Assembly: GCA_947371645.1 (NCBI GenBank)
Contig: CANBQJ010000079.1
Span: 1 to 14,946 of the forward strand
Origin: Burkholderiales bacterium
GTDB taxonomy: Bacteria > Pseudomonadota > Gammaproteobacteria > Burkholderiales > Burkholderiaceae
Length of the DNA: 14,946 bases
Direction of reading: 5' to 3'
Shown here piece by piece: positions 1-7,280 of the stretch; within the stretch, counting starts at the first letter, position 1; the number at the start of each line of letters is the position of its first letter. A program made the translations under genes and the position numbers. A model generated the notes under the pieces. That model was not told where the DNA came from. It worked only from the letters and a program-made list of their open reading frames with translations, and did no database searches.

Positions 1-191
1 AAGCGCCCATGATGATCAACGGCTACCTGACCACCATCGTCGTGGCCCTGATCCCGCCGCTGTGGTTCAAGCTGATGACGCCCAAGGTGCAGGAGTGGGA
101 CAAGAAGTACGCCAGCGCCGACGAGCGCAAGCTGGCGGCCGAGGCCAACCAGCGCAGCGGCATCCAGGCGATGATGGCCACTGGCGGCTGA
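1..191 (+). CDS. alkB: AlkB-like alkane 1-monooxygenase, C-terminal end (partial)
   Basis: The window opens inside this reading frame, which runs in from the left edge to a TGA at 189-191, so only about 62 C-terminal residues are visible. They contain a hydrophobic stretch (NGYLTTIVVALIPPLWF), then KLMTPKVQEW and a charged, helical tail. This matches the known C-terminus of AlkB-type membrane di-iron hydroxylases, where a GY-x(n)-IPxxFRxVMDPKVxxW segment follows the last histidine motif. AlkB oxidises the terminal carbon of n-alkanes at the inner membrane, using electrons from rubredoxin. The histidine clusters that would prove the assignment lie outside the window. A related fatty-acid desaturase or hydroxylase is the main alternative. 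The gene converges on the chemoreceptor that ends 27 bases downstream. Confidence 0.65.
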   Translation, partial: APMMINGYLTTIVVALIPPLWFKLMTPKVQEWDKKYASADERKLAAEANQRSGIQAMMATGG

Positions 192-199
192 GCAGCGAA

Positions 200-217
200 C
201 GCCCCGCCGCCAGGGCG
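200..217. terminator. possible short hairpin between convergent genes
   Basis: CGCCC at 200-204 pairs with GGGCG at 213-217 around an 8-base loop, in the 27-base gap between the alkB-like stop and the chemoreceptor stop. It has no T-run on either side, so it is at best a weak or bidirectional transcription end. Confidence 0.2.
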
Positions 218-218
218 C

Positions 219-2762
219 TCAGAAGGTGGTGAAGCCTTCTTCTTCCACATCGTCGGCCCGCGGCTGGCTGAAGCTGGCCTGACGGGGCTTGAACTCACGG
301 CGGGATGGTGGGGCCCGGTGGTGCACCTGTGCCGATGGCTTGCGGCTGGCCGGGTTCGCTGCAGCCTCATGTCGGAGCCTTGTGCGCTTGTCCAAGGTGA
401 AGAACGCCATGGCCTCTGTGAGCGCTTCGGCCCGGCTGGTCATGCTCTCGGCGGTGGCGGCCAGCTCTTCTGAGGCCGACGCATTTTGCTGCGTGGTCTG
501 GCTCAGCTGGTTCACGGCCGCGTTGATCTGCTGGACGCCAGTGGACTGTTCGTTGGAGGCCGAGGAGATCTCCTGAACCAGGTCGGAGGTGCGCCTGATG
601 TTGGGCACGATCTGGTTGAGCAAGACGCCTGCCCGCACGGACAGCTCCACGCTGTCGCCCGCCACCTTGCCGATCTCCTGTGCGGCATCCTGGCTGCGTT
701 CGGCCAGCTTGCGCACCTCGTCGGCCACCACCGCAAAGCCTTTGCCATGTTCGCCGGCTCGGGCAGCCTCGATGGCCGCGTTCAGCGCCAGCAGGTTGGT
801 CTGGTAGGCGATGTCGTCGATGATGCCGATTTTTTCGGCGATCAATTTCATGGCGGCTGCAGTGGCTTTCACGGCTTCGCCACCCTCTGCCCCATCGCTG
901 GCGGCCTTGGCCGCGATGCCGTCGGTGATCTTGGCGTTTTCGGCGTTCTGGGTGATGGACGAAGACATCTGCTCCACAGACGCGCTGGTTTCTTCCACCC
1001 CGGCCGCCTGCTCGCTTGCCGCCTGGCTCAAGGCCTGGGACGTGGCACTGACCTGCTCTGCCGCGGCGGCCAGCGCCGCGGCGCTGTCGGTCACCTCCAG
1101 CACCACCTCGGACAACTTGTCTGCGGTCATGTTGACGCTGTCACAAAGCAGTTTGAGCTGACCCTTGCAGTCCACGGTCGTGCGTTCAGTGAGGTCGCCC
1201 TTGGCAATGGCCTGAAGCACCCGGCCGGTTTCATTGAGCGGCCCGATCACGGCGTCCAGCGTGGCGTTGATGCCGGCCACGATGCGCTTGAAATCGCCTT
1301 GGTGCACGTTGTCGTCGGCACGGGTTTGCAGCTCGCCGTTGCGCGCGGCGCTGGCCAGCTTGTCGGTGTCGGCGATCAGAGCCTTGAGGTTGTGGCGCAC
1401 CTGCTCGATGGTCTGGTTGATGAACACCTTCTTGCCAGGGAAGGCGTCCAGCGGGGCCTCGAAATTGCCCTTGCCGAATTCGGCCACACAGGCCATGGCC
1501 TTTTTCTTCACGTTGATGTGGCCGGCCACCATGGTGTTGATGCCGCCGGCCATGGTCCGGAAGTCGCCCTCGAAGCGGGCCTCGTCGATGTTGACGTCGA
1601 TGTCGCCCAGGTCATGCTCCCTGGACATGTGGTTCATCTCGGCGATCAGACCTTTGAGGTTGGCGCGCACGCGTTCGATGGTCTCGTTGATGAAGGCCTT
1701 CTTGCCCGGGAAGGCATCCAGCGGGGCGTTGAAATTGCCCTTGCCGAATTCGGCCACACAGGCCATGGCCTTTTTCTTCACGTTGATGTGGCCGGCCACC
1801 ATGGTGTTGATGCCTTCGGCCATCTGGCGGAAGTCGCCGTCATGCCGTTGCAGGTCGATGAAGACGTCGATGTCGCCGCGGTCATGCTCCCGCGACATGT
1901 GCCCCATGTCTTCGATCAGGCTCAGCAGCTTGTGCTGCAGGGCCTGCACATCGCCTTGCAAGGTGCCAAAGCGACCTGGCAGCTGCGCGCCGGCCTGTGC
2001 AGTCAGGCTGCCCTTGGCCAGCTCGCGCACGGCATTGCCGACGGCCAGGAAGCCGTGTTCGGCGCTGTCCAGCAAGACGTTGAGTTGCTTGGCGAGCACG
2101 TGGTAGGAGGCGGGTGCTTCGGCATTTGTTTGCAGGCGGTGAGAGAAGTCGCCGGTAGAGGCGGCTTCCACGGCCGCAGACATGGCGCGCTCAGCGAGCA
2201 CCTCCCCCGTTTGGTCGGCCCATTCCAGGCTGGTACCCAGGCGCTTGCCATCGCGGTCAAAGAGGGGGGTGGCCGTGAGCGAGAAGTGGCGTTCGCCCAT
2301 GCGCAGTTGGCTGCGGTGTGCCGCACGCAGTTCGCCCAACAGGTTGTGCTGTTGGCTTTGGTTGCGATAGAACATGTCCATCGACGAGCCCAGGACGTCA
2401 CGCGAGCTGAACTGCGGCAGTTCCTGGCAGATGTCGCTTTCGGCGCGGGCCAGCAGGTCCAACACGGCACGGTTGGCGAAGGTGATGACACCACTTTCAT
2501 CGGCGATCATGACCTTGCTCGCAGCGACGTCCATGGCAGTGAGTTGGCGCTTGCTGACGCGGGCCTGCTCATCATGCAGGCGCTGGCCGTGCAAGGCGTC
2601 GCGCCACAGCCAGATGGCCATGCCCGAGGACGCCACCAGGAGCATGGCAGCCGGCAGCAGGCCGGCGCCTGCCACCATGATGGCCAGCGCCAGCAAGGGC
2701 AAGGCCAGAGCTGCCGCCAGCTGCGCAACACGTCGTGGTGGCAGAGGTGATGAGTTGTTCAT
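219..2762 (-). CDS. Methyl-accepting chemotaxis protein with PAS domain and poly-HAMP array
   Basis: This 847-residue chemoreceptor starts at the ATG at 2762-2760, with GGAG 9 bases upstream. Residues 12-56 form two closely spaced membrane helices with almost no periplasmic loop, so sensing is probably cytoplasmic. Residues 78-185 resemble a PAS domain ([19 protein letters not shown]), the usual site for a redox, haem/flavin or ligand signal. From 200 to 550 there are eight HAMP-like modules marked by G-[DSNE]-[FIL] at 204, 251, 296, 342, 386, 432, 476 and 522. Residues 282-371 and 372-461 are near-identical 90-residue tandem units. The signalling hairpin follows (about 555-785), with its conserved tip at 650-671 ([20 protein letters not shown]). 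A flexible arginine/proline-rich tail ends in GFTTF, which fits the x-[FYWH]-x-x-[FYWH] CheR/CheB-docking pentapeptide. It should signal through CheW/CheA to the flagellar motor. The stimulus is unknown. Confidence 0.95.
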   Translation of the reverse strand: MNNSSPLPPRRVAQLAAALALPLLALAIMVAGAGLLPAAMLLVASSGMAIWLWRDALHGQRLHDEQARVSKRQLTAMDVAASKVMIADESGVITFANRAVLDLLARAESDICQELPQFSSRDVLGSSMDMFYRNQSQQHNLLGELRAAHRSQLRMGERHFSLTATPLFDRDGKRLGTSLEWADQTGEVLAERAMSAAVEAASTGDFSHRLQTNAEAPASYHVLAKQLNVLLDSAEHGFLAVGNAVRELAKGSLTAQAGAQLPGRFGTLQGDVQALQHKLLSLIEDMGHMSREHDRGDIDVFIDLQRHDGDFRQMAEGINTMVAGHINVKKKAMACVAEFGKGNFNAPLDAFPGKKAFINETIERVRANLKGLIAEMNHMSREHDLGDIDVNIDEARFEGDFRTMAGGINTMVAGHINVKKKAMACVAEFGKGNFEAPLDAFPGKKVFINQTIEQVRHNLKALIADTDKLASAARNGELQTRADDNVHQGDFKRIVAGINATLDAVIGPLNETGRVLQAIAKGDLTERTTVDCKGQLKLLCDSVNMTADKLSEVVLEVTDSAAALAAAAEQVSATSQALSQAASEQAAGVEETSASVEQMSSSITQNAENAKITDGIAAKAASDGAEGGEAVKATAAAMKLIAEKIGIIDDIAYQTNLLALNAAIEAARAGEHGKGFAVVADEVRKLAERSQDAAQEIGKVAGDSVELSVRAGVLLNQIVPNIRRTSDLVQEISSASNEQSTGVQQINAAVNQLSQTTQQNASASEELAATAESMTSRAEALTEAMAFFTLDKRTRLRHEAAANPASRKPSAQVHHRAPPSRREFKPRQASFSQPRADDVEEEGFTTF
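1461..1814 (-). repeat. Tandem 270-bp intragenic repeat encoding duplicated di-HAMP units
   Basis: Two copies of a 270-bp unit lie side by side in the chemoreceptor gene and encode residues 282-371 and 372-461. A core of 84 bp is identical between copies (1461-1544 and 1731-1814), including synonymous positions. The flanking parts of the unit are diverged at both DNA and protein level. This fits a tandem duplication whose core was recently homogenised, or strong constraint on it. Confidence 0.85.
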
Positions 2763-2826
2763 GGAAGACGCTCCGAAAGTTGAACCGTGGAAATGCCATG
2801 TCGCTCACGGGTGAACCGACTTCAGG

Positions 2827-2853
2827 TTATCCGCTGGAAATGCAAAATCTGTA
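2827..2853 (-). promoter_or_regulatory. Candidate sigma-28 (FliA) promoter of the poly-HAMP chemoreceptor
   Basis: Read on the minus strand, TACAGATT (2853-2846) is followed after exactly 11 bases by GCGGATAA (2834-2827). The flagellar sigma-28 consensus is TAAAGTTT-N11-GCCGATAA, so 13 of 16 positions match with ideal spacing. The -10 box lies 64 bases upstream of the ATG. FliA control of a chemoreceptor is the expected arrangement in flagellated proteobacteria. Confidence 0.7.
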
Positions 2854-2979
2854 AGCCCATTGGGTGCGTTTCCGTCATTTATAGCCGCTTCACATAATTT
2901 GTTCACGAAAGGTCGGAGGGTTTGCATGGATCCTTGTCTGAGGTAGGGTGAAGGACATCAATTCACTGGAGCCATGGCC

Positions 2980-3348
2980 ATGAGCAACCCCGTTGGATGG
3001 TTCGAAATCTACGTGGACGACCTGCCCCGCGCGCAGGCCTTTTATGAACAGCTGCTGGGCGTGACGCTCAACAGGCTCGACAGCCCGGGCATGGACATGC
3101 TGACTTTCAGCATGGACCAGGCGGGCTACGGTGCATCCGGCGCGCTGGTGCGCATGCCTGGCGTGGAGCCGGGCGGCAACAGCACCATCGTCTACTTCAG
3201 CAGCGCCGATTGCGCCATCGAGGCGGGCCGTGCCGAAGCCGCTGGCGGCAAGGTCTTCAAGCCCAAGACGTCCATCGGTCCGTACGGCCACATCGCCCTG
3301 CTGACCGACACCGAGGGCAACATGATCGGCGTGCACTCGATGCAGTGA
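2980..3348 (+). CDS. VOC-family (glyoxalase/bleomycin-resistance fold) protein
   Basis: This 122-residue protein has the single-module VOC pattern. It opens with WFEIYVDDLPRAQAFYEQLLG, where a beta strand leads into the 'D-x-x-R-A-x-x-F-Y' helix. It closes with GHIALLTDTEGNMIGVHS, the 'D-P-x-G-N-x-x-G' type strand that normally brings a metal-binding acidic or histidine residue. VOC proteins of this size dimerise and act as small-molecule lyases, isomerases, dioxygenases or binding proteins, and the substrate cannot be read from sequence. The second ATG (2980) is chosen because GGAG at 2968-2971 is 8 bases from it but only 2 bases from the upstream ATG at 2974. It is divergent from the chemoreceptor and convergent with the rhomboid gene. 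Its closest relatives are probably uncharacterised YesE/PhnB-like proteins (inference). Confidence 0.88.
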   Translation: MSNPVGWFEIYVDDLPRAQAFYEQLLGVTLNRLDSPGMDMLTFSMDQAGYGASGALVRMPGVEPGGNSTIVYFSSADCAIEAGRAEAAGGKVFKPKTSIGPYGHIALLTDTEGNMIGVHSMQ

Positions 3349-3385
3349 GGGTGCTCAGGGGGCTCCGGCCCGTCCTGGTCGCGGA

Positions 3386-4009
3386 TCACACCCCGAGGCT
3401 GTGCAGCGCCAGCTTGAAGCGTTCGGGGTCCAACAGCCCCACAAAGACCAGCCCCGACAGGGCACCGGCCAGGTGCGCGTCGTGGTTGATGTGCCCGCTC
3501 GCCTGCCGAGAGGCGTAGTAGCTGTAGGCCAGGTAGCCCAAGGCGAACAGGGGCGCCGGGATGGGCACAGGGATCGGCATGATCATCAGTGATGCCGACG
3601 GGAAATACACGATCGACGCAAAGAGCACCGCCGAGATGGCGCCCGACGCGCCCAGGCTGCGGTAGCCAGGGTCCTGGCGGTGCTGCAGGTAGGTGCCCAG
3701 GTCACTGGCCAGCAGGCCGAAGACGTAGAGCGCCAGGAAGCTGGCTGTGCCCATCTCGCGCTCCAGCTGGAAGGCGAAGGCCCACATCGTGAACATGTTG
3801 AAAAACAGGTGCCCGATGTCCGCGTGCAGGAAGGCGCTGGTGAACAGGGTCGCGTACTGCCTTTGCCTGAACACCCAATGCGGCCTGAACAAATTGCGCT
3901 CGATCAATGCGGGCGACACAAACAGGCCGAACAGGCTGGCGCCCACCGCGGCGAGCATGAGCACGGTGGTGCCGGGTGAGGCACCGAGCAGGGGCAGGAG
4001 GTCGTTCAC
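3386..4009 (-). CDS. Rhomboid-family intramembrane serine protease
   Basis: The 207-residue product (from the GTG at 4009) is a polytopic membrane protein with about six helices. The rhomboid signatures are present in order: the HLFFNM motif (His67 to Asn71, oxyanion/HxxxN), the catalytic serine in GASGAIS (Ser122) and the catalytic histidine in HDAHLAGAL (His179). The Ser-His dyad and its spacing indicate an active enzyme that cuts transmembrane helices within the bilayer; the substrate is unknown. The frame stays open to ATGs at 4126 and 4135, but that extension would overlap the divergent cbpA start and its ribosome site. The GTG, which sits just before the first helix, is therefore preferred, although its ribosome site is weak. 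It is transcribed divergently from cbpA and convergently with the VOC gene. Confidence 0.88.
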   Translation of the reverse strand: MNDLLPLLGASPGTTVLMLAAVGASLFGLFVSPALIERNLFRPHWVFRQRQYATLFTSAFLHADIGHLFFNMFTMWAFAFQLEREMGTASFLALYVFGLLASDLGTYLQHRQDPGYRSLGASGAISAVLFASIVYFPSASLMIMPIPVPIPAPLFALGYLAYSYYASRQASGHINHDAHLAGALSGLVFVGLLDPERFKLALHSLGV

Positions 4010-4020
4010 GGTGGGCCTGT

Positions 4021-4053
4021 GTTGCGCAACTGCCTGAGTCTGACATGCGCATG
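4021..4053. promoter_or_regulatory. Two 10-bp palindromes in the rhomboid/cbpA divergent gap
   Basis: GTTGCGCAAC (4021-4030) and CATGCGCATG (4044-4053) are both perfect palindromes. They are spaced 23 bp centre to centre inside the 115-bp gap between the divergent rhomboid and cbpA starts. They could be operator half-sites on one face of the helix. Short GC-rich palindromes also arise by chance, so the call is weak. Confidence 0.25.
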
Positions 4054-4124
4054 CCGCAGAGGACAGGCGTAGAGTCGGCTTCAACGCCGCGGCCGCCTGC
4101 TGCGCCTCAACAGGAGTCGAAGGC

Positions 4125-5120
4125 ATGCAGTTCAAGGACTATTACCTGATCCTCGGTGTGGCCCATGCGGCCACTGCCGACGACATCAAGAAGGCCTACC
4201 GCAAGCTGGCCCGCAAGTACCACCCCGATGTGAGCAAGGAGGCCGACGCCGCCACGCGCATCATCGAGATCAACGAGGCCAATGCCGTCTTGTCCGACCC
4301 GGAGAAGCGGCTGGCCTACGACGAGCTGATGCGCCAGGCGCAGGCCCAGCCTGCCGGGCAAGGTGGGTACGGCGGGCGTGACTTCCGCCCGCCACCGAAC
4401 TGGGACGCCGGCTTCGAGTTCTCCGACGGTGCGGGAGATTCGGGTGGCTTTGGCGAACACAGCGACTTTTTCGAGTCGCTGTTCGGGCGAGGTGCGCGCC
4501 GCAGCCGCGCGCAGCGCCAACGGCCCGATGTCGACGAGGCCCCGATGCCCGTGCGCGGTGAGGACCACCACGCCAAAATCGAGCTGGACCTGCTCGACGC
4601 CTACCAGGGCGCAGAGCGCAGCATCACCTTGCAGAGCGCCCACCTGGACGAGGCGGGCAACGCCGTGCGCGAGGCCCGTCACCTCAAGGTGAAGATCCCC
4701 AAGGGCGTGCGAGAAGGGCAGCACATCCGCCTGCAGGGCAAGGGCAGCCCCGGCTTTGGCGGGGCACGGGCGGGCGACCTGTTGCTGGAGGTCTGTTTCC
4801 GCGCCGACCCCCGCTGGCGCGCCGAAGGCCGTGACGTGCACCAGCGCCTGCCGCTGTCGCCCTGGGAAGCGGCGCTGGGTGGCAGCATCCAGGTTCACAC
4901 ACCGGGGGGCGATGCCGACGTCACCGTGCCTGCGGGCTGGCGGCCTGGCCGCAAGCTGCGCCTCAAAGGGCGCGGCATCCCCGGCACGATCCCGGGCGAC
5001 CTCTTTCTGGAGCTGGACATCAGCCTGCCCCCGTCCGACACCGAGGCCGCCCGCGCCGCCTACGAGGCCATGTCCCAGGCCTTTCCCACCTTCAACCCCC
5101 GCTCACCTCAAGGAGCCTGA
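4125..5120 (+). CDS. cbpA: CbpA-type DnaJ (Hsp40) co-chaperone
   Basis: This 331-residue protein starts at an ATG preceded by AGGAG (4112-4116, 8-base spacing). The J domain covers residues 4-70 with the HPD motif at 33-35, which stimulates the DnaK ATPase. A glycine/phenylalanine-rich linker follows (about 76-120). The two-lobed DnaJ C-terminal substrate-binding region covers about 145-318, with the typical VKIPKGVREGQHIRLQGKG and LRLKGRGIPGTIPGDLFLEL segments. The DnaJ zinc-finger CxxCxGxG repeats are absent, which makes this a class II protein of the CbpA type. E. coli CbpA is a little shorter at about 306 residues. CbpA works with DnaK in protein folding and binds curved DNA in stationary phase. 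The immediately following cbpM confirms the identity; the gap is 2 bases and the cbpM ribosome site lies inside the end of this gene. Confidence 0.95.
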   Translation: MQFKDYYLILGVAHAATADDIKKAYRKLARKYHPDVSKEADAATRIIEINEANAVLSDPEKRLAYDELMRQAQAQPAGQGGYGGRDFRPPPNWDAGFEFSDGAGDSGGFGEHSDFFESLFGRGARRSRAQRQRPDVDEAPMPVRGEDHHAKIELDLLDAYQGAERSITLQSAHLDEAGNAVREARHLKVKIPKGVREGQHIRLQGKGSPGFGGARAGDLLLEVCFRADPRWRAEGRDVHQRLPLSPWEAALGGSIQVHTPGGDADVTVPAGWRPGRKLRLKGRGIPGTIPGDLFLELDISLPPSDTEAARAAYEAMSQAFPTFNPRSPQGA

Positions 5121-5122
5121 CC

Positions 5123-5440
5123 ATGCCCCATGCCACCGCAGTGTTCATCGAAGTGGGCGAACTGCTGGGAGAGCACGCCTTCACGGCAGCTGAGCTGGCG
5201 CGCGCCTGCCGCGTGTCCACCACCTGGGTGCAAGAGCGTGTCGAAGCTGGCGTGCTGGAGGTCGCGCAGCTCAGCGTGGAGTGGCGCTTTGACAGCGCCA
5301 CCTTGCGGCGTGCCCGCCGCATCGCCGAGCTGGAAGCCAGCTTCGATGCCGACCCGCAACTGGCCGCGCTCACCGCAGACCTGATCGAAGAGGTCGCGCG
5401 GCTGCGCCAACGCGTGAGGGCGCTCGAGGGCCGGTCCTGA
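5123..5440 (+). CDS. cbpM: Chaperone modulator CbpM
   Basis: This 105-residue protein has an N-terminal MerR-like helix-turn-helix (FTAAELARACRVSTTWVQER, residues 20-39) and a C-terminal helical tail. That is the size and layout of CbpM, which binds the J domain of CbpA and blocks its contact with DnaK. AAGGAG at 5110-5115 lies in the last codons of cbpA, and the ATG follows the cbpA stop by 2 bases, so the pair is almost certainly co-transcribed and translationally coupled. Position and length support CbpM more strongly than the moderately conserved sequence does. Confidence 0.88.
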   Translation: MPHATAVFIEVGELLGEHAFTAAELARACRVSTTWVQERVEAGVLEVAQLSVEWRFDSATLRRARRIAELEASFDADPQLAALTADLIEEVARLRQRVRALEGRS

Positions 5441-5599
5441 GCCCTGAGCCCTGAGCCCATGAGGGCGTGTGCGGCGCTATGTGGGCCTGCGCACCGTCAA
5501 GCCCGGCGCAGCTGATTAGGCTGATGGCAAGTCTTCACGGCGGCCCTACCCGGGCCAAGGTGAGCACCGATGTCCATCACCTTTCACAGGAGCGCCGCC

Positions 5600-5968
5600 A
5601 TGGGCCAATCGCAAGCGTTTTCAAGTCCACCGGTCAAGGCGTCCAGCGTCGTGGGCACCGACGTGGTCAACCCCAATGACGAGAGCCTGGGGGACATCAA
5701 GGAGATGGTCATCGACCCCCGCACCGGCAAGGTGGCCTATGCCGTCATGGCCTTCGGGGGCTTCATGGGGCTTGGCCAGAAGCTCGTCGCCATCCCTTTT
5801 GCGGCCCTGTCCTACAACGTGAGCCGCAACGAATACGTGCTCGATGTGGCCAAGGACCGCTTGAAGGCGGCGCCCAGCTTCGACGCCGCGCACTGGCCCG
5901 CCATGGGCGACGAAAAGTGGAACCGCGAGCAGCACAGCTACTACGGCCGCACGCCCTACTGGGAATGA
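5600..5968 (+). CDS. PRC-barrel domain protein
   Basis: This 122-residue soluble protein contains a PRC-barrel (residues about 12-90). The hallmark is VVNPNDESLGDIKEMVIDP followed by TGKVAYAVMAFGGFMGLGQK and VAIPFAAL, the strand-turn pattern shared by photosynthetic reaction-centre H subunits and RimM. Stand-alone PRC-barrel proteins of this type are common in Burkholderiales and are often induced by stress; their molecular role is unknown. The ATG at 5600 is chosen because AGGAG (5588-5592) is 7 bases away. The frame is open to an ATG at 5570 that lacks a ribosome site. A tryptophan- and tyrosine-rich C-terminus (HSYYGRTPYWE) follows the barrel. It lies 48 bases upstream of the small membrane peptide gene and is probably in the same operon. 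Confidence 0.88.
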   Translation: MGQSQAFSSPPVKASSVVGTDVVNPNDESLGDIKEMVIDPRTGKVAYAVMAFGGFMGLGQKLVAIPFAALSYNVSRNEYVLDVAKDRLKAAPSFDAAHWPAMGDEKWNREQHSYYGRTPYWE

Positions 5969-6016
5969 GACCCCGGGGTCGCCACCTCTCTTGCACTTCA
6001 ACCTGAAGGAACCGCC

Positions 6017-6166
6017 ATGCTCTATTCGATCGCAGTGATCCTGCTTGTCTTGTGGGCCCTCGGGCTCGTCTCGTCCTATACCCTGGGGGGGTTCATCCAC
6101 GTCCTGCTCGTGGTGGCCGTGGTGATGATCCTCTTCAACCTGATCAACGGGCGAAGGGCCATGTGA
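6017..6166 (+). CDS. 49-residue DUF5670 (Lmo0937-type) membrane peptide
   Basis: This short gene starts at an ATG preceded by GAAGGA (6005-6010) and ends at a TGA at 6164-6166. The product has two hydrophobic helices, MLYSIAVILLVLWALGLVS and GFIHVLLVVAVVMILFNLI, and a short basic tail (NGRRAM). This is the classical pattern of the Lmo0937/DUF5670 family of tiny inner-membrane proteins, often found beside PRC-barrel, CsbD-like and other stress genes. No biochemical function is known. Its stop codon overlaps the start of the CheB-like gene (TGATG), so the two are probably translationally coupled. Confidence 0.88.
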   Translation: MLYSIAVILLVLWALGLVSSYTLGGFIHVLLVVAVVMILFNLINGRRAM

Positions 6167-6771
6167 TGCCCTCGGATGGGGGCCAGCGGGGAGGCTTCCC
6201 CGTGGTCTGCGTGGGCGGCTCTACAGGCGGGCTGGATGCCTACATCCGCCTGTTGAGCCACCTGCCTGCCGACCTGGGCATGGCGGTGGTCATCGTCAAC
6301 CACGTGCGCACGGTGGCGACGCTGCTGCACGAGATCCTGCCCAAGTACACCGCCATGCCGGTGACGCTGATCAGTGACAGGTTGCGCATCGAGCCCAACC
6401 AGGTCTTCATCATCCCCGAGGCGCGCGAACTGCACGTGCTGGACGGCGAATTCCGGCTGGAGCCCCTGCCCCAGCCCAGGGGCTGGCCTGTGGTGATCAC
6501 GGTGTTCCTGCGCTCATTGACGGCGTACTGGGACGGGCCGTTGATCGCCATCATCGTGTCGGGTTACGACGGCGATGGCTCGGCGGCGCTGTGCGGCATC
6601 CGGGCGGTGGGTGGCGTGACGATCGCGCAGCGGCAGGACACGGCCGCGCAACCCGACATGCCGCAAAGCGCCATCGCCAGCGGTTGTGTGGACTTCGTGC
6701 TGCCGCCCGAAGAGATCGCCGACGCCTTGGTGCGCATTGCGCACCTGGCACAAGGGCCGGTGCGTGATTGA
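6166..6771 (+). CDS. Stand-alone CheB-type methylesterase domain protein
   Basis: This 201-residue protein is a single CheB catalytic domain with no receiver domain. The ATG at 6166 overlaps the preceding TGA, with AAGGG at 6154-6158 as ribosome site. The triad of chemotaxis methylesterases is present: Ser19 in VGGSTGG, His46 in VIVNHV and Asp137 in SGYDGDG. The C-terminal SAIASGCVDFVLP matches the AxxAGxxDxVLP segment of CheB. CheB removes methyl groups from, or deamidates, glutamate/glutamine on chemoreceptors. Without a receiver domain this one cannot be controlled by CheA phosphorylation in the usual way. The canonical N-Q-H-M motif is replaced by V-N-H-V, so target or activity may differ. 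No cheR or other che gene adjoins it, and its partners here are a PRC-barrel protein and a membrane peptide. A role outside chemotaxis is possible. Confidence 0.88.
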   Translation: MPSDGGQRGGFPVVCVGGSTGGLDAYIRLLSHLPADLGMAVVIVNHVRTVATLLHEILPKYTAMPVTLISDRLRIEPNQVFIIPEARELHVLDGEFRLEPLPQPRGWPVVITVFLRSLTAYWDGPLIAIIVSGYDGDGSAALCGIRAVGGVTIAQRQDTAAQPDMPQSAIASGCVDFVLPPEEIADALVRIAHLAQGPVRD

Positions 6772-6797
6772 ACGGGCACAGCCCTTACACTGCCGCC

Positions 6798-7211
6798 ATG
6801 CATTCGCTGGTGCTCAGAAACCGCTGGACCCGATCGGCCACCTGGCTCGCATCCCTTGCGATCCTGCTGGCGGCGCTCGCGCCCACGGTCTCGCGCTGGC
6901 TGGCGGCCGCGCAAGGCCGTCACGCGGTGCGGTGGCCGACGATGGAGGTGTGCGTGAGCCGCCCCGGCGCCCCGTCGATCCTGGTGCTCAAGCGGGCACC
7001 TGACCAGGCCCCTCCGGCCCACGCCAAGCTGGACCATTGCCCGTTGTGCACCCTGCAGGCCGATGGGCTGGCCTTGCCACCCGCTGCCGCCGTGGCGCCG
7101 CAAGTGGGCAGGCTCGGCGATGCCCTGCCCTGGTTGTTCCTGGCTTCGCCCCGCCCGCTGCACGCGTGGCGCACGGCGCAGGCCCGCGCCCCGCCGGCTG
7201 CGTTCGCCTGA
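6798..7211 (+). CDS. DUF2946-family protein
   Basis: This 137-residue protein begins with a short basic stretch and one hydrophobic helix (residues 14-30, ATWLASLAILLAALAPT), either a signal peptide or an anchor. It is followed by a region with Cys52 and the HCPLC motif (His80, Cys81, Cys84). This single helix plus H-C-x-x-C layout defines the DUF2946 family. Members are often found beside outer-membrane copper receptors and copper-chaperone genes; this genomic association is known, but the function is not. The ATG at 6798 lies 26 bases after the CheB-like stop and has no clear ribosome site. A TTG at 6768 overlapping the CheB-like gene is in frame but less likely. A proline/alanine-rich C-terminus completes it. 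It heads the cluster with the barrel and thioredoxin genes. Confidence 0.75.
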   Translation: MHSLVLRNRWTRSATWLASLAILLAALAPTVSRWLAAAQGRHAVRWPTMEVCVSRPGAPSILVLKRAPDQAPPAHAKLDHCPLCTLQADGLALPPAAAVAPQVGRLGDALPWLFLASPRPLHAWRTAQARAPPAAFA

Positions 7212-7280
7212 AACGCACGCCGCGCGCCCAGGCCTCCGCCAGGGCAGCGCACCCCTCATCACGCAACTTGAAAGCGTGTC

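Noticed and set aside
486..2750. 754-codon open frame on the plus strand opposite the poly-HAMP receptor
   Set aside because: It mirrors the GC-rich codon bias of the receptor and is rich in H, V, G and L with no domain pattern. The opposite strand has an unambiguous chemoreceptor.
5438..5475. GCCCTGA repeats and a possible GCCCT/AGGGC hairpin after cbpM
   Set aside because: The stem is only 5 bp, without a T-run. The repeat is a short triplicate that could arise by chance.
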